From a bacterium (GTDB lineage Bacteria; UBA10199; JACPAL01; GCA-016699445): a stretch of DNA of 64,000 nt. The notes under the pieces are model-generated. The model saw only the letters and a program-made list of their open reading frames with translations, had not been told where the DNA came from and ran no database searches. Position numbers and translations under genes: made by a program. Position 1 is the stretch's first letter. The number at the start of each line of letters is the position of its first letter. The stretch lies in contig DATIGE010000064.1 in NCBI GenBank assembly GCA_035454885.1, positions 1-64,000 on the forward strand. The letters are read 5' to 3'. This document shows, in pieces, positions 30,926-41,399 of the stretch.

Positions 30926-31513
30926 ATGATTCCTTCTTTTTACCTCGCCTCCACGTCGCCGCGCCGCAAGGACCTCTTGAGCCGCCTGAAGATTCCTTTC
31001 GTCGTCGTCGCGCCGCCGTTCGAGGAGACACCCACGTCGCTGCCTCCCCGCGATGAATGCCTCCTATTCGCCGAGGGAAAGGCCAAGTCCGCCGGCGAGG
31101 TTCTCCGGAAGACGGTGGGGGAGGGCTGGGTCCTCGCCGCCGACACCCTGATCTCCTGCGAGGGGGAGATTTTGGGCAAGCCCAGGGATGCTGAGGACGC
31201 CTTCCGCATCCTCAAAAGACTGGCGGGCCGCACGCATGAAGTCCATACCGCCGTCGCGCTTCTCGACCTCAAGACGCAAAGGATCCGCCGGCATGACGTG
31301 GAGACGGCGCGCGTGACGTTTCGGCCCATGTCCGAGGGGGAAATCAGGGCCTACGTCGATACGGGAGAGCCTCTCGGCAAGGCCGGGGCGTACGCGGTAC
31401 AGGGGGCGGCGCGGCGGCTCTTTATCGAAAATATCGAGGGCGACGAAGAAGCCGTCATCGGCCTCCCCGTCGCCCTCGTGGCAAAGTGGTTGAAGGAAGT
31501 GGGGCTGATCTAA
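30926..31513 (+). CDS. maf: Maf family nucleotide pyrophosphatase
   Basis: A 195-residue house-cleaning pyrophosphatase of the Maf/YhdE group that hydrolyses dTTP/UTP or modified nucleotides. Motifs: YLASTSPRRKDLL at the start, the VLAADTLISCEGEILGKP loop (catalytic Asp in AADT), GRTHEVHTAVAL, Y-V-DTGEPLGKAGAYAVQG, and the C-terminal EAVIGLPVALV. ATG 30926 lies one base after the previous stop. Its 3' end overlaps the convergent gene at 31510 by 4 bp. Confidence 0.93.
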   Translation: MIPSFYLASTSPRRKDLLSRLKIPFVVVAPPFEETPTSLPPRDECLLFAEGKAKSAGEVLRKTVGEGWVLAADTLISCEGEILGKPRDAEDAFRILKRLAGRTHEVHTAVALLDLKTQRIRRHDVETARVTFRPMSEGEIRAYVDTGEPLGKAGAYAVQGAARRLFIENIEGDEEAVIGLPVALVAKWLKEVGLI

Positions 31514-32358
31514 CGCTGCTGCCAGGTGTGATTGATCACCTGCCAGCGCCCGGAATCCCTCTTGAGGCGAACCTCCAGAACCGGCAGCGTGCCCTTGGCT
31601 TTGCAGACCCCGCGGTAATAACCGCTCTTCTCCGCATTCTGAATGAAGTCCCCCAACATCTGGCCCTTGCAGGCCTCCTGTCCTTCCTTGGCGAGGAGAC
31701 CGTCGACGGAGCGGTGGATACCGGCCGCCTCGACGCTGTTGATCTTCTTTTCGGGGGTCTTGTTGCCGCTCACGAGGTCGTAGCGCTGGCATTCATCCAG
31801 GCAATAGACGAGGGCGCTCTCCCGGTCGGAGAACCCGACAAACTTGAAGAGGCCGGAGATGTTCGGTTCGAGAGACCCTAAAACGACGCGTTTTTCGATT
31901 TGCTGGGGTTCCCTTTTCCCGGCGCGGATCCAGACGTCTCCGTCCATCGATTTTTCCGTGCGCAGCAGGGGAAGCTTGAAGACGGCCACGCCGCGCTTTT
32001 CGGAGACGGCGACGGGCTGCACCCGAATCTCCAAGACCTTGCCCTTGCCCGGGATCTCCTCGGCGAGTTTCTCGGCCGCGGCGCGGTCGGTCTCGTAGCT
32101 CGCCAGGATCACGTCCCCCGTCCCCTCATAATCCACGAAGGGTGACTTGGAGACGACGAAGTTGGCCTGCCCGTGTGAGCGGGCGAATTTCTCGAACTCC
32201 TTGAGCGAGATTTCTCCGTCCCGTTTCATTTCAACCCCGTAGAACGTCAGGGGCTCGGCGGACTTGACCTCCACGGCCCGAAGGTCCCTTGCGAGTCCTG
32301 TCAGTCCGGCGAGACCGAAGACCACTCCCGCCAAGACCCTCAGTGTTTGTTTTCCCAT
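31510..32358 (-). CDS. secreted hypothetical protein
   Basis: A 282-residue protein with a signal peptide (residues 1-27, cleavage near LRA-VEV). ATG 32358 follows AGGAGGGA-type sequence. It begins with VKSAEPLTFYGVEMKRDGEI and has a segment YCLDECQRYDLVSG with two cysteines and a third in QEACKGQ. The C-terminus, LPVLEVRLKRDSGRWQVINHTW, looks like an NTF2/SnoaL-type strand. No family recognised. Convergent with maf. Confidence 0.6.
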   Translation of the reverse strand: MGKQTLRVLAGVVFGLAGLTGLARDLRAVEVKSAEPLTFYGVEMKRDGEISLKEFEKFARSHGQANFVVSKSPFVDYEGTGDVILASYETDRAAAEKLAEEIPGKGKVLEIRVQPVAVSEKRGVAVFKLPLLRTEKSMDGDVWIRAGKREPQQIEKRVVLGSLEPNISGLFKFVGFSDRESALVYCLDECQRYDLVSGNKTPEKKINSVEAAGIHRSVDGLLAKEGQEACKGQMLGDFIQNAEKSGYYRGVCKAKGTLPVLEVRLKRDSGRWQVINHTWQQR

Positions 32359-32419
32359 AGCGATCCTCCCTCCTTTGAGATGATCGCGAATCTTACCCCT
32401 TCGCCCCCTCAATTTCAAC

Positions 32420-32926
32420 TCAGTATGCGTTCCAAACCTTCGGCATTCCCCCTTCTTCATGGAGACGTCTCACTTCCCCGATTTCGCGGCTCGGCACGTA
32501 CTGGAAGTGGGGGCGATCCACGATCCGGCTCCAGTCCCCGCCCCACTCGAGCCCCAGCTCCTTGCCGAGACGGCCGAGAGCCTGCCAGTCATGGCGCTCG
32601 CTCCACGACGGACGCCCGCGCTCGTCGGCGAAGACGACGTCGGCCGCGAGACCGTAGTTGTGAAACGAATACCCCGGCTTGGCGCGCGTGTTGCCGGCGG
32701 GGATCCTCGCTTGCGCCTCGGGACTCCGGTAACCCTCGTGGACCAGAACCTGAAGCCCGTTTTGGGCGGCCCTTTCGATGAGTTTCTCCAATTTGTTCCG
32801 GAAGCCGGGATGGAGATTCCCCGAGGCGAGAATGCCTTTCGGATCCGCCTTTCGAACCGCCTCCGAGGGACCTTCCTCCCGGATGCGGGGCGCGAGTTGA
32901 TAGAAGATGGGCGACAATGCGTTCAT
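32420..32926 (-). CDS. M15 family D-Ala/L-Ala endopeptidase
   Basis: A 168-residue zinc peptidase of the VanY/CwlK (M15C) type that cleaves peptidoglycan peptides. Motifs: VLVHEGYRSPEAQARI, SFHNYGLAADVVF (zinc His and Asp) and the closing RPHFQYV (zinc His), with ELGLEWGGDW before it. The start at 32926 follows AGGAGG. There is no signal peptide; endolysin-like M15C enzymes are often leaderless, so export is unclear. Monocistronic. Confidence 0.88.
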   Translation of the reverse strand: MNALSPIFYQLAPRIREEGPSEAVRKADPKGILASGNLHPGFRNKLEKLIERAAQNGLQVLVHEGYRSPEAQARIPAGNTRAKPGYSFHNYGLAADVVFADERGRPSWSERHDWQALGRLGKELGLEWGGDWSRIVDRPHFQYVPSREIGEVRRLHEEGGMPKVWNAY

Positions 32927-33041
32927 AAATCCTCCTGCGGGGGGATGAGCAAACGGCATGCCTGACAATTCATGAGGAAAATCGGGCCGAGTCGTTTGAA
33001 AACGACCGAAGAATCGGACCCCTCCGTCCGGATTTGGCGGT

Positions 33042-34847
<1,806 letters not shown>

Positions 34848-34915
34848 GGCGATCCTCTAAAAAGGTCCGGCAAACTGGCTGATTGTACCAGGAAAGGCAA
34901 GGGTTTACTCGCCGG

Positions 34916-36727
34916 TCATTCCAGCTCCGCCCAGCGGGCGTAGAGCCGGTCGATCTCGGACCTGGTTTCTTCAATTTGACGCGTAAGATCCACGAGGCGG
35001 GCGGCGTTCGAGGCGTTTTCTTCCGCCTCGGCGGTCAGGCGCTCCAGGGCCGACTCCGCCTCGTGGATGCGGGACTCCATGGAATCGAATTCAAGCTGGT
35101 CTTTGTAGCTTCGTTTCTTGGATTTTTGGGGCTTCGCCGGCGGGGGCGGAGTGGGGCGCGGGGACGAATCGACCTGGGGCTTGGACACGCCTCTCTGCGC
35201 CTCCCTCCATTCCTCCCACTGCGCGAGGTCTGCGAAGGCGAGGAGGGTCCGCGGCCCTTCGTCACTCAAGGGAAAGGCCAAGATCTTGTTCGAAACGGCG
35301 TCCAGAAAGTACCGGTCGTGCGTGACGAGCAGGACGGAGCCGCTGAACTCCTCGAGGCATCCCTGAAGGATGTCCAAGGTCGCCAGGTCCAGGTCGTTCG
35401 TGGGTTCATCCAGGACCAGGACGCTGGCCTCCGTCAGCATGAGCTTGGCGATGAGCAACCGGCTCTGCTCGCCGCCGGAGAGTTTGGCCACCGGCATGTC
35501 GGCCTGGATCCTGGTGAAGAGGAAACGGTCCAAATAGCTTCGGATGTGCAGGGCGTTGCCGCGGTAGACGACCTGGTCTCCCGCCGGGGCCAGGGTCTTG
35601 GCGACCGTCGCGTTGGGATCCAGGGATTCCCGGTTCTGCTCAAAGTACGCGACGAAGAACTGCTCGGATCGGAAGATGTCTCCGGAATCCGGCTTTTCCT
35701 GGCCCAGCAAGACGCGGATCAAGGTGGACTTGCCGCAACCGTTCCGGCCCAGCAGACCGATCCGCGATCCAGGCGAAAGGGTGAGGTCGAATCCCTCGAA
35801 GAGGACCCGTCCCCCGTAGGATTTCGAGATGCACTTTGCTTCCAACAGCTTCTTGGGCAAACGGCGGCTCTGCTGAAAATCGATCCCCGCGGTGCGTGAT
35901 TGATTGCGCGCTTCAAGGTCCGCGACGTCCCTTTGAAGCCCTTCGGCCCGTTGGATACGGGCCTGTTGTTTGGTGGTGCGTGCCTTGGGGCCGCGCCGGA
36001 GCCATTCAGTCTCCCGTCGAAGCGTGTTCCTGAGGGCCTGCTCCTGGCGCTCCCGGGAGGCGAGAAGCTGCTCCTTGGTCTCCAGGTAATCGGCATACGT
36101 CCCACGCACGCTCAAGAGCCCCTTGGGGTTCCGCCGGTCGAGTTCCAAGATGCGCGTCGCCACTCGCTGAAGAAACAGGCGGTCGTGGGTGACGGTCAAG
36201 GTGGCAAAGTCCGAGCGGGCGAGCAGCTCCTCAAGCCAGTAGATGCTCTCGACGTCCAGGTGGTTGGTGGGTTCGTCCAACAGGAGGATCTCGGGCCGCC
36301 GGATCAGCTCGCGCGCCAGGGCGACCCGCTTCCGCCACCCTCCGGAAAGAAGGATGACAGGCTGCCCGGGTGAAAAGGACGAAAGGGAGAGCTTCGCGAT
36401 CTGCTCCGCGACCAGGGCGTGCGATTCGTCGCCGCCGGACAGATGATCGCCCTCCAGCCCGTCGCGGATCGCCGATTCGACCGTCGCCCCGTCGCGGAAC
36501 GAGGGGACCTGTTCCAAGAAACCGATCCTCAGGCCCTTGCGCGGAATGACCCGCCCATCGTCCGCCGTCTCGCGGCCAGCGAGGATCCTAAGGAGCGTGG
36601 ATTTGCCCGCCCCGTTGGGGCCGATGAGGCCCACGTGCTCTCCGTCCTCGATCGAAAACGAGATGTCCTCGAAGAGCGCGCGGTGCGCGTAAGACTTGCT
36701 GGCGTTTTGTAGGCTGATGAGGGCCAT
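34916..36727 (-). CDS. uup: ABC-F family ATPase (Uup type)
   Basis: A 603-residue soluble protein with two ABC domains: Walker A GPNGAGKST near residue 40 and GRNGCGKST near 330, signature motifs ILLSGGWRKRV and KLSGGEQSRL, and Walker B LLLDEPTNHLD and LVLDEPTNDLD. The C-terminal 80 residues are a charged coiled coil of the Uup type (ESRIHEAESALERLTAEAEE). ABC-F proteins act on ribosomes, and Uup also binds branched DNA. Located upstream of typA; greB follows on the 5' side. Confidence 0.93.
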   Translation of the reverse strand: MALISLQNASKSYAHRALFEDISFSIEDGEHVGLIGPNGAGKSTLLRILAGRETADDGRVIPRKGLRIGFLEQVPSFRDGATVESAIRDGLEGDHLSGGDESHALVAEQIAKLSLSSFSPGQPVILLSGGWRKRVALARELIRRPEILLLDEPTNHLDVESIYWLEELLARSDFATLTVTHDRLFLQRVATRILELDRRNPKGLLSVRGTYADYLETKEQLLASRERQEQALRNTLRRETEWLRRGPKARTTKQQARIQRAEGLQRDVADLEARNQSRTAGIDFQQSRRLPKKLLEAKCISKSYGGRVLFEGFDLTLSPGSRIGLLGRNGCGKSTLIRVLLGQEKPDSGDIFRSEQFFVAYFEQNRESLDPNATVAKTLAPAGDQVVYRGNALHIRSYLDRFLFTRIQADMPVAKLSGGEQSRLLIAKLMLTEASVLVLDEPTNDLDLATLDILQGCLEEFSGSVLLVTHDRYFLDAVSNKILAFPLSDEGPRTLLAFADLAQWEEWREAQRGVSKPQVDSSPRPTPPPPAKPQKSKKRSYKDQLEFDSMESRIHEAESALERLTAEAEENASNAARLVDLTRQIEETRSEIDRLYARWAELE

Positions 36728-36742
36728 GACGGGACCGGCGGG

Positions 36743-37222
36743 TCAGACCACCGCCTCATACCGGATGTCGACGATCTCCAACTCCCGAAGCCCCTTGGGC
36801 GAGCGGAACTCGACGACATCGCCGGCCTTTTTTTTCAAGAGGGCAGAAGCGAGGGGGGAGACCCAGCTGACGCGGTTCCTCCCCAGGTCGATCTCGTCGG
36901 CGCCGACGATGGTGTAGGTTTTCTCCTCGCCGTCCTCGTCCCGCACCGTCACCGTCGCCCCGAAGAAGACCCGTTCCGAGGGGTTTTGGGCCGGATCGAC
37001 GACCTCCGCCGCATCGATCCGCTTGGTCAGAAAACGCACGCGGCTGTCGATTTGACGAAGGCGCCGCTTGCCGTAGGTGTAGTCGGCGTTCTCGGAGCGG
37101 TCCCCGTTGCCGGCCGCCCAGGCGATCACCTCGCAGAGTTTCGGGCGTTCGTCGTTCAGGAGGCGGTTCAGCTCGTCTTGAAGCTTCTTGAAGCCGGCGG
37201 GCGTGATGTAGTTCTTGCTCAA
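36743..37222 (-). CDS. greB: transcription elongation factor GreB
   Basis: A 159-residue Gre factor that stimulates cleavage of backtracked RNA by RNA polymerase. The GDRSENADYTYGKRRLRQID segment with the acidic tip pair Asp-Glu and the RVRFLTKRIDAAEVVDP segment are GreB-specific. The FKBP-like C-terminus (GADEIDLGRNRVSWVSPLAS, GDVVEFRSPKGLRELEIVDI) follows. The TTG start overlaps the stop of the upstream gene (TTGA), with AGGA ahead of it, which indicates translational coupling. Confidence 0.92.
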   Translation of the reverse strand: MSKNYITPAGFKKLQDELNRLLNDERPKLCEVIAWAAGNGDRSENADYTYGKRRLRQIDSRVRFLTKRIDAAEVVDPAQNPSERVFFGATVTVRDEDGEEKTYTIVGADEIDLGRNRVSWVSPLASALLKKKAGDVVEFRSPKGLRELEIVDIRYEAVV

Positions 37223-37698
37223 TCTTTTTTCTTGTCCTTTTCGGCCATGATCTTGAACTTGCCGAAGGAGAATCCCAGGTCCCAGCCCTTGCCGGTCCCG
37301 GAGAGGGTGAGGAGGATGTCGCCGTTCCAAAGGGCCTTGGCGTTCGCCGAACTCGAGGCGCCGGCGTGGGCCTCGCTCTCCGCGTAACCGCCGAAAAGCT
37401 CTTTGATGTCCTTGACCTTGGAGAAAGTGCCGTCGCCTTCGATCTGGCTCTCCCCAAAGGTCACACCGCCGCCGTGGGTGCGAATCTTGACGCGCGAAGA
37501 CTGGCCGTTATCGCAGGTAATGGTCCCCTGTCCCTTGCCCGACTTATAAAAGACCGACCAGCTCTTGAGGCTGAATGACAGACGGCAAGCGGTTTTGCCG
37601 TCGTCGGACCCTTTCTTTTCAGCGGCCAATTCATGGAAGGGGACCACGGCGCAGAATACCGCCGCCAGTCCCGCTGCGAAAAAAACTCTTGTTTTCAT
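37219..37698 (-). CDS. secreted hypothetical protein
   Basis: A 159-residue protein with a signal peptide ending near LAA-EKK. The mature sequence has two cysteines (TACRLSF and ITCDNGQ), several glycine-rich strands (RTHGGGVTFGES, ELFGGYAESEAHAG, LLTLSGTGKGWDLGFSFG) and a very basic tail, KDKKKD. It looks like a beta-barrel- or beta-sandwich-like secreted protein. Unrecognised. The stop overlaps the greB start. Confidence 0.6.
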   Translation of the reverse strand: MKTRVFFAAGLAAVFCAVVPFHELAAEKKGSDDGKTACRLSFSLKSWSVFYKSGKGQGTITCDNGQSSRVKIRTHGGGVTFGESQIEGDGTFSKVKDIKELFGGYAESEAHAGASSSANAKALWNGDILLTLSGTGKGWDLGFSFGKFKIMAEKDKKKD

Positions 37699-37765
37699 AT
37701 CGTCTCCCCAATCGAGAAAGTACTGGAAATGACAAAACGGGGCAAGTAAAACGCTGACTCCGGAA

Positions 37766-38518
37766 ATGCTTCGAATCCTCGCTCAGGTGGGAGTCGTCAC
37801 GATCAACGTCCTGTTATGGGCCTGGTTCATCCTCTCGTCCGCCGTCTTCTTCCTGGGGGCCGTCCTCCTCCGGATCGTCACGTGGCCCTTTGATCCGAAC
37901 CTCAGGATTCTCCACCAATATTCGTGTTTCTGGGCCGCCATGTACATTTGGACCAATCCCTTTTGGTCCGTAACCCGCAGGGGCCTCCGGAACGCGGACC
38001 CGAAGAAGGCCTACGTGATCGTTTCCAACCACCAGTCGATAGCGGACATCGTCGTCGTCTTCGCCACCTTCCTGCACTTCAAGTGGGTCTCAAAAAAATC
38101 TCTCTTCAACGCGCCTTTCATCGGCTGGAACATGCGCCTGAACGGCTACGTCCCCATCGACCGCGGCAACGACGAAAGCCGCGAAAAGTGCCTCTCCCGA
38201 TGCCGGGAATGGCTCGCCAAGGGGTCCTCGATGCTTTTCTTCCCGGAAGGGACGCGTTCCCCGGACGGCAAGAAGATGCTCCCCTTCAAGATCGGCGCCT
38301 TTCGCCTGGCGGTCGAGTCGGGACATGACGTCCTGCCCCTCGTTATCAGAGGGTCGGTCAACGCCATCCCGAAGAACTCGCGCCTCCTGCACCGGAAGGC
38401 CCGCATGAGCGTGGAGGTCCTCCCTCCGGTCTCCGTCGACTCGTTCCGGGGCAATCCCTCGGGCGTCGAATCGCTCATGAATCACGTCCGCATTCAGATG
38501 GCGCGGAAACTGGGTTGA
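37766..38518 (+). CDS. plsC: 1-acyl-sn-glycerol-3-phosphate acyltransferase
   Basis: A 250-residue membrane acyltransferase that makes phosphatidic acid. An N-terminal hydrophobic span (residues about 8-38) precedes the PlsC domain: NHQSIAD (His89, Asp94) is the catalytic motif I, RLNGYVPIDRG is motif II, FFPEGTRSPDG (159-168) is motif III and VLPLVIRGS is motif IV. Its length is typical. A hairpin repeat begins right after its stop, and the release-factor-like gene follows. Confidence 0.93.
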   Translation: MLRILAQVGVVTINVLLWAWFILSSAVFFLGAVLLRIVTWPFDPNLRILHQYSCFWAAMYIWTNPFWSVTRRGLRNADPKKAYVIVSNHQSIADIVVVFATFLHFKWVSKKSLFNAPFIGWNMRLNGYVPIDRGNDESREKCLSRCREWLAKGSSMLFFPEGTRSPDGKKMLPFKIGAFRLAVESGHDVLPLVIRGSVNAIPKNSRLLHRKARMSVEVLPPVSVDSFRGNPSGVESLMNHVRIQMARKLG

Positions 38519-38521
38519 CCA

Positions 38522-38573
38522 TCCAGCTTCCCGCTGGACAGCGCTCGCTTCGGCTCGTAAAGGAAGCTAGTGC
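38522..38573 (+). repeat. hairpin-bearing dispersed repeat, copy 1
   Basis: Starts 4 bp after the plsC stop. A hairpin TCCAGC-TTCCC-GCTGGA is followed by a 36-bp conserved block containing ACAGCGCTCGCT, CGGCTCGTA and AAGGAAGCTAGTGC. Copy 2 at 62874-62823 on the other strand has the same design (hairpin CCCGC-TTTCC-GCGGG then the near-identical block) and also starts just after a stop codon. The AGGA and GTG of the next gene are inside this copy. Confidence 0.75.
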
Positions 38574-38980
38574 CGCTCTTCCCCGTTTCTTCGGAAAAGC
38601 AAAGGCAGCTCGAGGAGCGGATGGCCCGCCTGGGCATCCGCGAGGCCGATCTTCTGGAAGACTTCGTGAAGGGGAGCGGGGCGGGGGGGCAGAAGATCAA
38701 CAAAACGTCCATGGCCGTTTCGATCCGCCACACGCCGTCCGGGATCATCGTTCGGTGCCAGGAATCCCGCAGCCAGGCGTTGAACCGTTTCTTCGCGCGC
38801 CGGCTCCTTTGCGAAAAGCTCGAGCGGAAGGTCCTGGGCCTTCAGTCGGAAGAAAAGCAGCGGATCGAGAAGGCACGCCGTCAAAAGCGGAAGCGCTCAA
38901 GGCGAGCCAAAGAGAAGATGCGCGCCAACAAGAAGCACCACTCCGAGAAGAAGGCCATGCGGGGACGCATCATTCTTTAG
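38570..38980 (+). CDS. release-factor-like GGQ domain protein
   Basis: A 136-residue protein consisting of only a class I release-factor catalytic domain: VKGSGAGGQKINKTS with the GGQ at residues 39-41, then VRCQESRSQALNRFFARRLL, ending in a highly basic tail (RRQKRKRSRRAKEKMRANKK). It resembles ArfB/YaeJ/PrfH-type ribosome rescue factors, which hydrolyse peptidyl-tRNA on stalled ribosomes. The family is clear; the exact rescue role is inferred. GTG 38570 and its AGGA lie in the dispersed repeat. It overlaps the convergent stomatin gene by 11 bp. Confidence 0.88.
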   Translation: MPLFPVSSEKQRQLEERMARLGIREADLLEDFVKGSGAGGQKINKTSMAVSIRHTPSGIIVRCQESRSQALNRFFARRLLCEKLERKVLGLQSEEKQRIEKARRQKRKRSRRAKEKMRANKKHHSEKKAMRGRIIL

Positions 38981-39899
38981 CCACCTTACCCACCCTGGCG
39001 TTATCGAACACCGAAAACGCCGTGGCCAGCATCCCGCTCATCTCGCTCGCGTTGGCGGGAACGATCATGGTCGTGGTCTGGCGTGCGAGCTGGCCGAATT
39101 GTTTCACGTACTCTTCGGCCACGCGAAGCTTCGCGGCGTCGGAGCCTCCGGGAGCCTTGAGGACGTCGGAAACCATCTTGAGCCCGTCGGCGGTCGCCTT
39201 GGCGACGGCCAGGATCGCAGCCGCCCGCCCTTCGGCCTCGTTGATCTGCTGCTGCCGGTTGGCCTCGGAATTCTTGATCGTTTCCTGCTTCACACCCTCG
39301 GCGCGGTTGATCTTCGAGTCGCGCTCTCCTTCGGAGGTCAGAATGACGGCGCGCTTCTCCCGTTCCGCCCGCATCTGCTTTTCCATCGCGGCCAATACGT
39401 CCTGCGGAGGGGTGATCGACTTGATCTCGTAGCGGAGGACCTTCACGCCCCAAGGGTCGGTGGCCTTGTCCAGGGCCATGATGACCTGGGTGTTGATGTG
39501 TTCTCTTTCTTCGAACGTGCGGTCCAGGTCGATCTTGCCGATCTCGGAGCGAAGCGTGGTCTGGGAGAGCTGGATGATGGCGATCGCGTAATTGTGGACA
39601 CCATAGGAGGCCTTCGCCGGGTCCATCACGCGATAGAAAAGAACTCCATCGACGCCCACCTGAACGTTGTCCCGCGTGATGCAGATCTGTTCCGGGATGT
39701 CCAAGACGATTTCCTTCAGGTTGTGCTTGTAGCGGACGCTCTCGATGAAAGGGAGCACGATGTGGAGACCCGCGTCCAAGGTCCGGCTGTACTTGCCCAG
39801 CCGTTCGACCACGTAAGCCGTCTGCTGGGGGACAATCCGGACCGTCCGTAGGAACATGACGACGGCGAAGATCAGGAATACGATCGCAGTAATGGTCAT
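38970..39899 (-). CDS. stomatin/QmcA-type SPFH domain protein
   Basis: A 309-residue membrane scaffold protein. N-terminal anchor (residues 2-18), SPFH domain (RIVPQQTAYVVERLGKYSRT, LHIVLPFIESVRYKHNL, ITRDNVQVGVDGVLFYRVMD), alpha-helical stretch (MEKQMRAEREKRAVILTSEG) and a C-terminal region with TTTMIVPANASEMSGML, as in QmcA and slipin proteins. It forms an operon with the NfeD gene just upstream (21 bp). These pairs are thought to organise membrane microdomains. Confidence 0.93.
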   Translation of the reverse strand: MTITAIVFLIFAVVMFLRTVRIVPQQTAYVVERLGKYSRTLDAGLHIVLPFIESVRYKHNLKEIVLDIPEQICITRDNVQVGVDGVLFYRVMDPAKASYGVHNYAIAIIQLSQTTLRSEIGKIDLDRTFEEREHINTQVIMALDKATDPWGVKVLRYEIKSITPPQDVLAAMEKQMRAEREKRAVILTSEGERDSKINRAEGVKQETIKNSEANRQQQINEAEGRAAAILAVAKATADGLKMVSDVLKAPGGSDAAKLRVAEEYVKQFGQLARQTTTMIVPANASEMSGMLATAFSVFDNARVGKVAKE

Positions 39900-39920
39900 A
39901 GCTCTTCTCCTTAGGTGTTC

Positions 39921-40361
39921 TTAATGCCCTTGGGCAGGTTCGGGAAGGACGACGAGTTTAACCCCATCGGTCCTCTGTACGTATACTTTGTTTCCTTTTT
40001 TGAAATCTGAATCGGTTTCGTTCACCGCCGTCCAGGCCACGCCTTGATAGGTAACGGAGGCCGTTCCGTGCGCGGGGATATCGTCCGTGAGTATGATCAC
40101 GGCGTTCTGGTCGATGGATATCCCGCTTTGGGTATGAAGGCTCTGCTTCAGTTTGTTGCGGAAAAGGAGCATGCTGCCAATGCCCAGCACGGCGAAGAGG
40201 ACGATTTCCCAAGGGAGGTTGTTCAGGCCCAGGAACTTGGCGAGTGCGACCAAGAGGGCGGCGACGCCGAAGAAAAGCAGGACGAGGCTCAAGCTGAACA
40301 TCTCGGCGATAATGAGCACCAGACCGGTCGCAACCCAAAAGAACGTCGGCGTCAGGTTCAT
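39921..40361 (-). CDS. NfeD-like membrane protein
   Basis: A 146-residue protein of the short NfeD type: three membrane helices (FFWVATGLVLIIAEMFSLSL, VLLFFGVAALLVALAKF, EIVLFAVLGIGSMLLF), then a soluble OB-fold C-terminus (GTASVTYQGVAWTAVNE, GNKVYVQRTDGVKLVVLP). Start at 40361 follows GGGGGAGAG. It lies upstream of the stomatin gene. NfeD is the usual partner of stomatin-type SPFH proteins. Confidence 0.9.
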   Translation of the reverse strand: MNLTPTFFWVATGLVLIIAEMFSLSLVLLFFGVAALLVALAKFLGLNNLPWEIVLFAVLGIGSMLLFRNKLKQSLHTQSGISIDQNAVIILTDDIPAHGTASVTYQGVAWTAVNETDSDFKKGNKVYVQRTDGVKLVVLPEPAQGH

Positions 40362-40546
40362 CTCTCCCCCAAAGCGGGTTTTCTTATACCCAATCCCCCG
40401 CCAAGAGGAAACCAAATTCCATTCCCGTATTCATGTGTATTCGAAACTTGACCGCTGGAATTGTGCTTTTTCCCAAAAACATCTAGAAGTTAAGACACAC
40501 GCTACGGGTGCGATGAAGGGCATAGGACTTTCGGAGGAGCTTAAAC

Positions 40547-41392
40547 GTGAAAGAGAGGGGAAAGTCCGTCAATCTCTACGCCTATCTCGATTATCGGGCG
40601 TATCTCCGTGATTGGTACGAGGCGGCCAAGCGTTCGGGAAGGCCGTTCTCCTTCCGCGCCTTCTCCAAAAGGGCCGGCTTTCAGTCGCCCAATTTCTTCA
40701 AGCTCGTCATGGACGGGTCCCGGAACCTCACCGAGGACTCGCTGGCCAAGTTTGTCGTGGGCCTCAAGCTCGCCAAACCCGAGGCGGAGTTTCTTCGGAA
40801 TCTTGTCTTTTTCACCCAGGCCAAGAGCCACGACGAAAAGAACCTGTTCTACAAACGCCTCCTGCAGTCGCGAGAGTTCAGCCACCTGAAATCGCTGGAA
40901 AAAAACCAATACGAGTATTATTCGACATGGTATCATCCCGTGATTCGGGAGTTGATCGCGTCCCCGGATTTTGACGGATCGGTGGAGTGGCTGGCGCGCA
41001 AGGTCCATCCGCCCATTCTGCCGGAGCAGGCCGAGCAGTCTCTCAAGCTCTTGGAAAATTTGAAGCTGATCCGCCGCGTGGGACCGCGACGTTGGAAACA
41101 AACCAGCGTGCTGGTCACGACCGGGCCGGAAGTGGCCTCGCTGATCCTGATGAACTATCACCAGACGGTGTTGGGATTGGCGCGGGAAGTCCTGCCGGTC
41201 ATTCCGGCGGCGCAGCGGGACATCAGCGCGGTGACTTTGGGAATTTCAAAAGATAAGCTACCCGAACTCAAAAAAAGGATACAAGCCTTTCGCCAGGAGG
41301 TTCTAAAGTTTGTGTCCTTGGAGGAGAAGCCGGAATCGGTTGTCCTGATGAGCATTCAGCTCTTTCCGCTCACGCAACCGATCCTAAAATAG
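40547..41392 (+). CDS. TIGR02147-type regulator
   Basis: A 281-residue protein of the TIGR02147/DUF4423 group. It begins with the diagnostic YAYLDYRAYLRDWYEAAKRS and FSFRAFSKRAGFQSPNFFKL, a helix-turn-helix-like start, followed by helical segments (EQAEQSLKLLENLKLIRRVG) that look like a winged helix. TIGR02147 is expanded in Fibrobacter and Bdellovibrio relatives; its function is not established, but DNA binding is likely. GTG 40547 follows GGAGGAG. It is 7 bp from the lipoprotein gene, so the pair is an operon. Confidence 0.85.
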   Translation: MKERGKSVNLYAYLDYRAYLRDWYEAAKRSGRPFSFRAFSKRAGFQSPNFFKLVMDGSRNLTEDSLAKFVVGLKLAKPEAEFLRNLVFFTQAKSHDEKNLFYKRLLQSREFSHLKSLEKNQYEYYSTWYHPVIRELIASPDFDGSVEWLARKVHPPILPEQAEQSLKLLENLKLIRRVGPRRWKQTSVLVTTGPEVASLILMNYHQTVLGLAREVLPVIPAAQRDISAVTLGISKDKLPELKKRIQAFRQEVLKFVSLEEKPESVVLMSIQLFPLTQPILK

Positions 41393-41399
41393 GGGCTTG

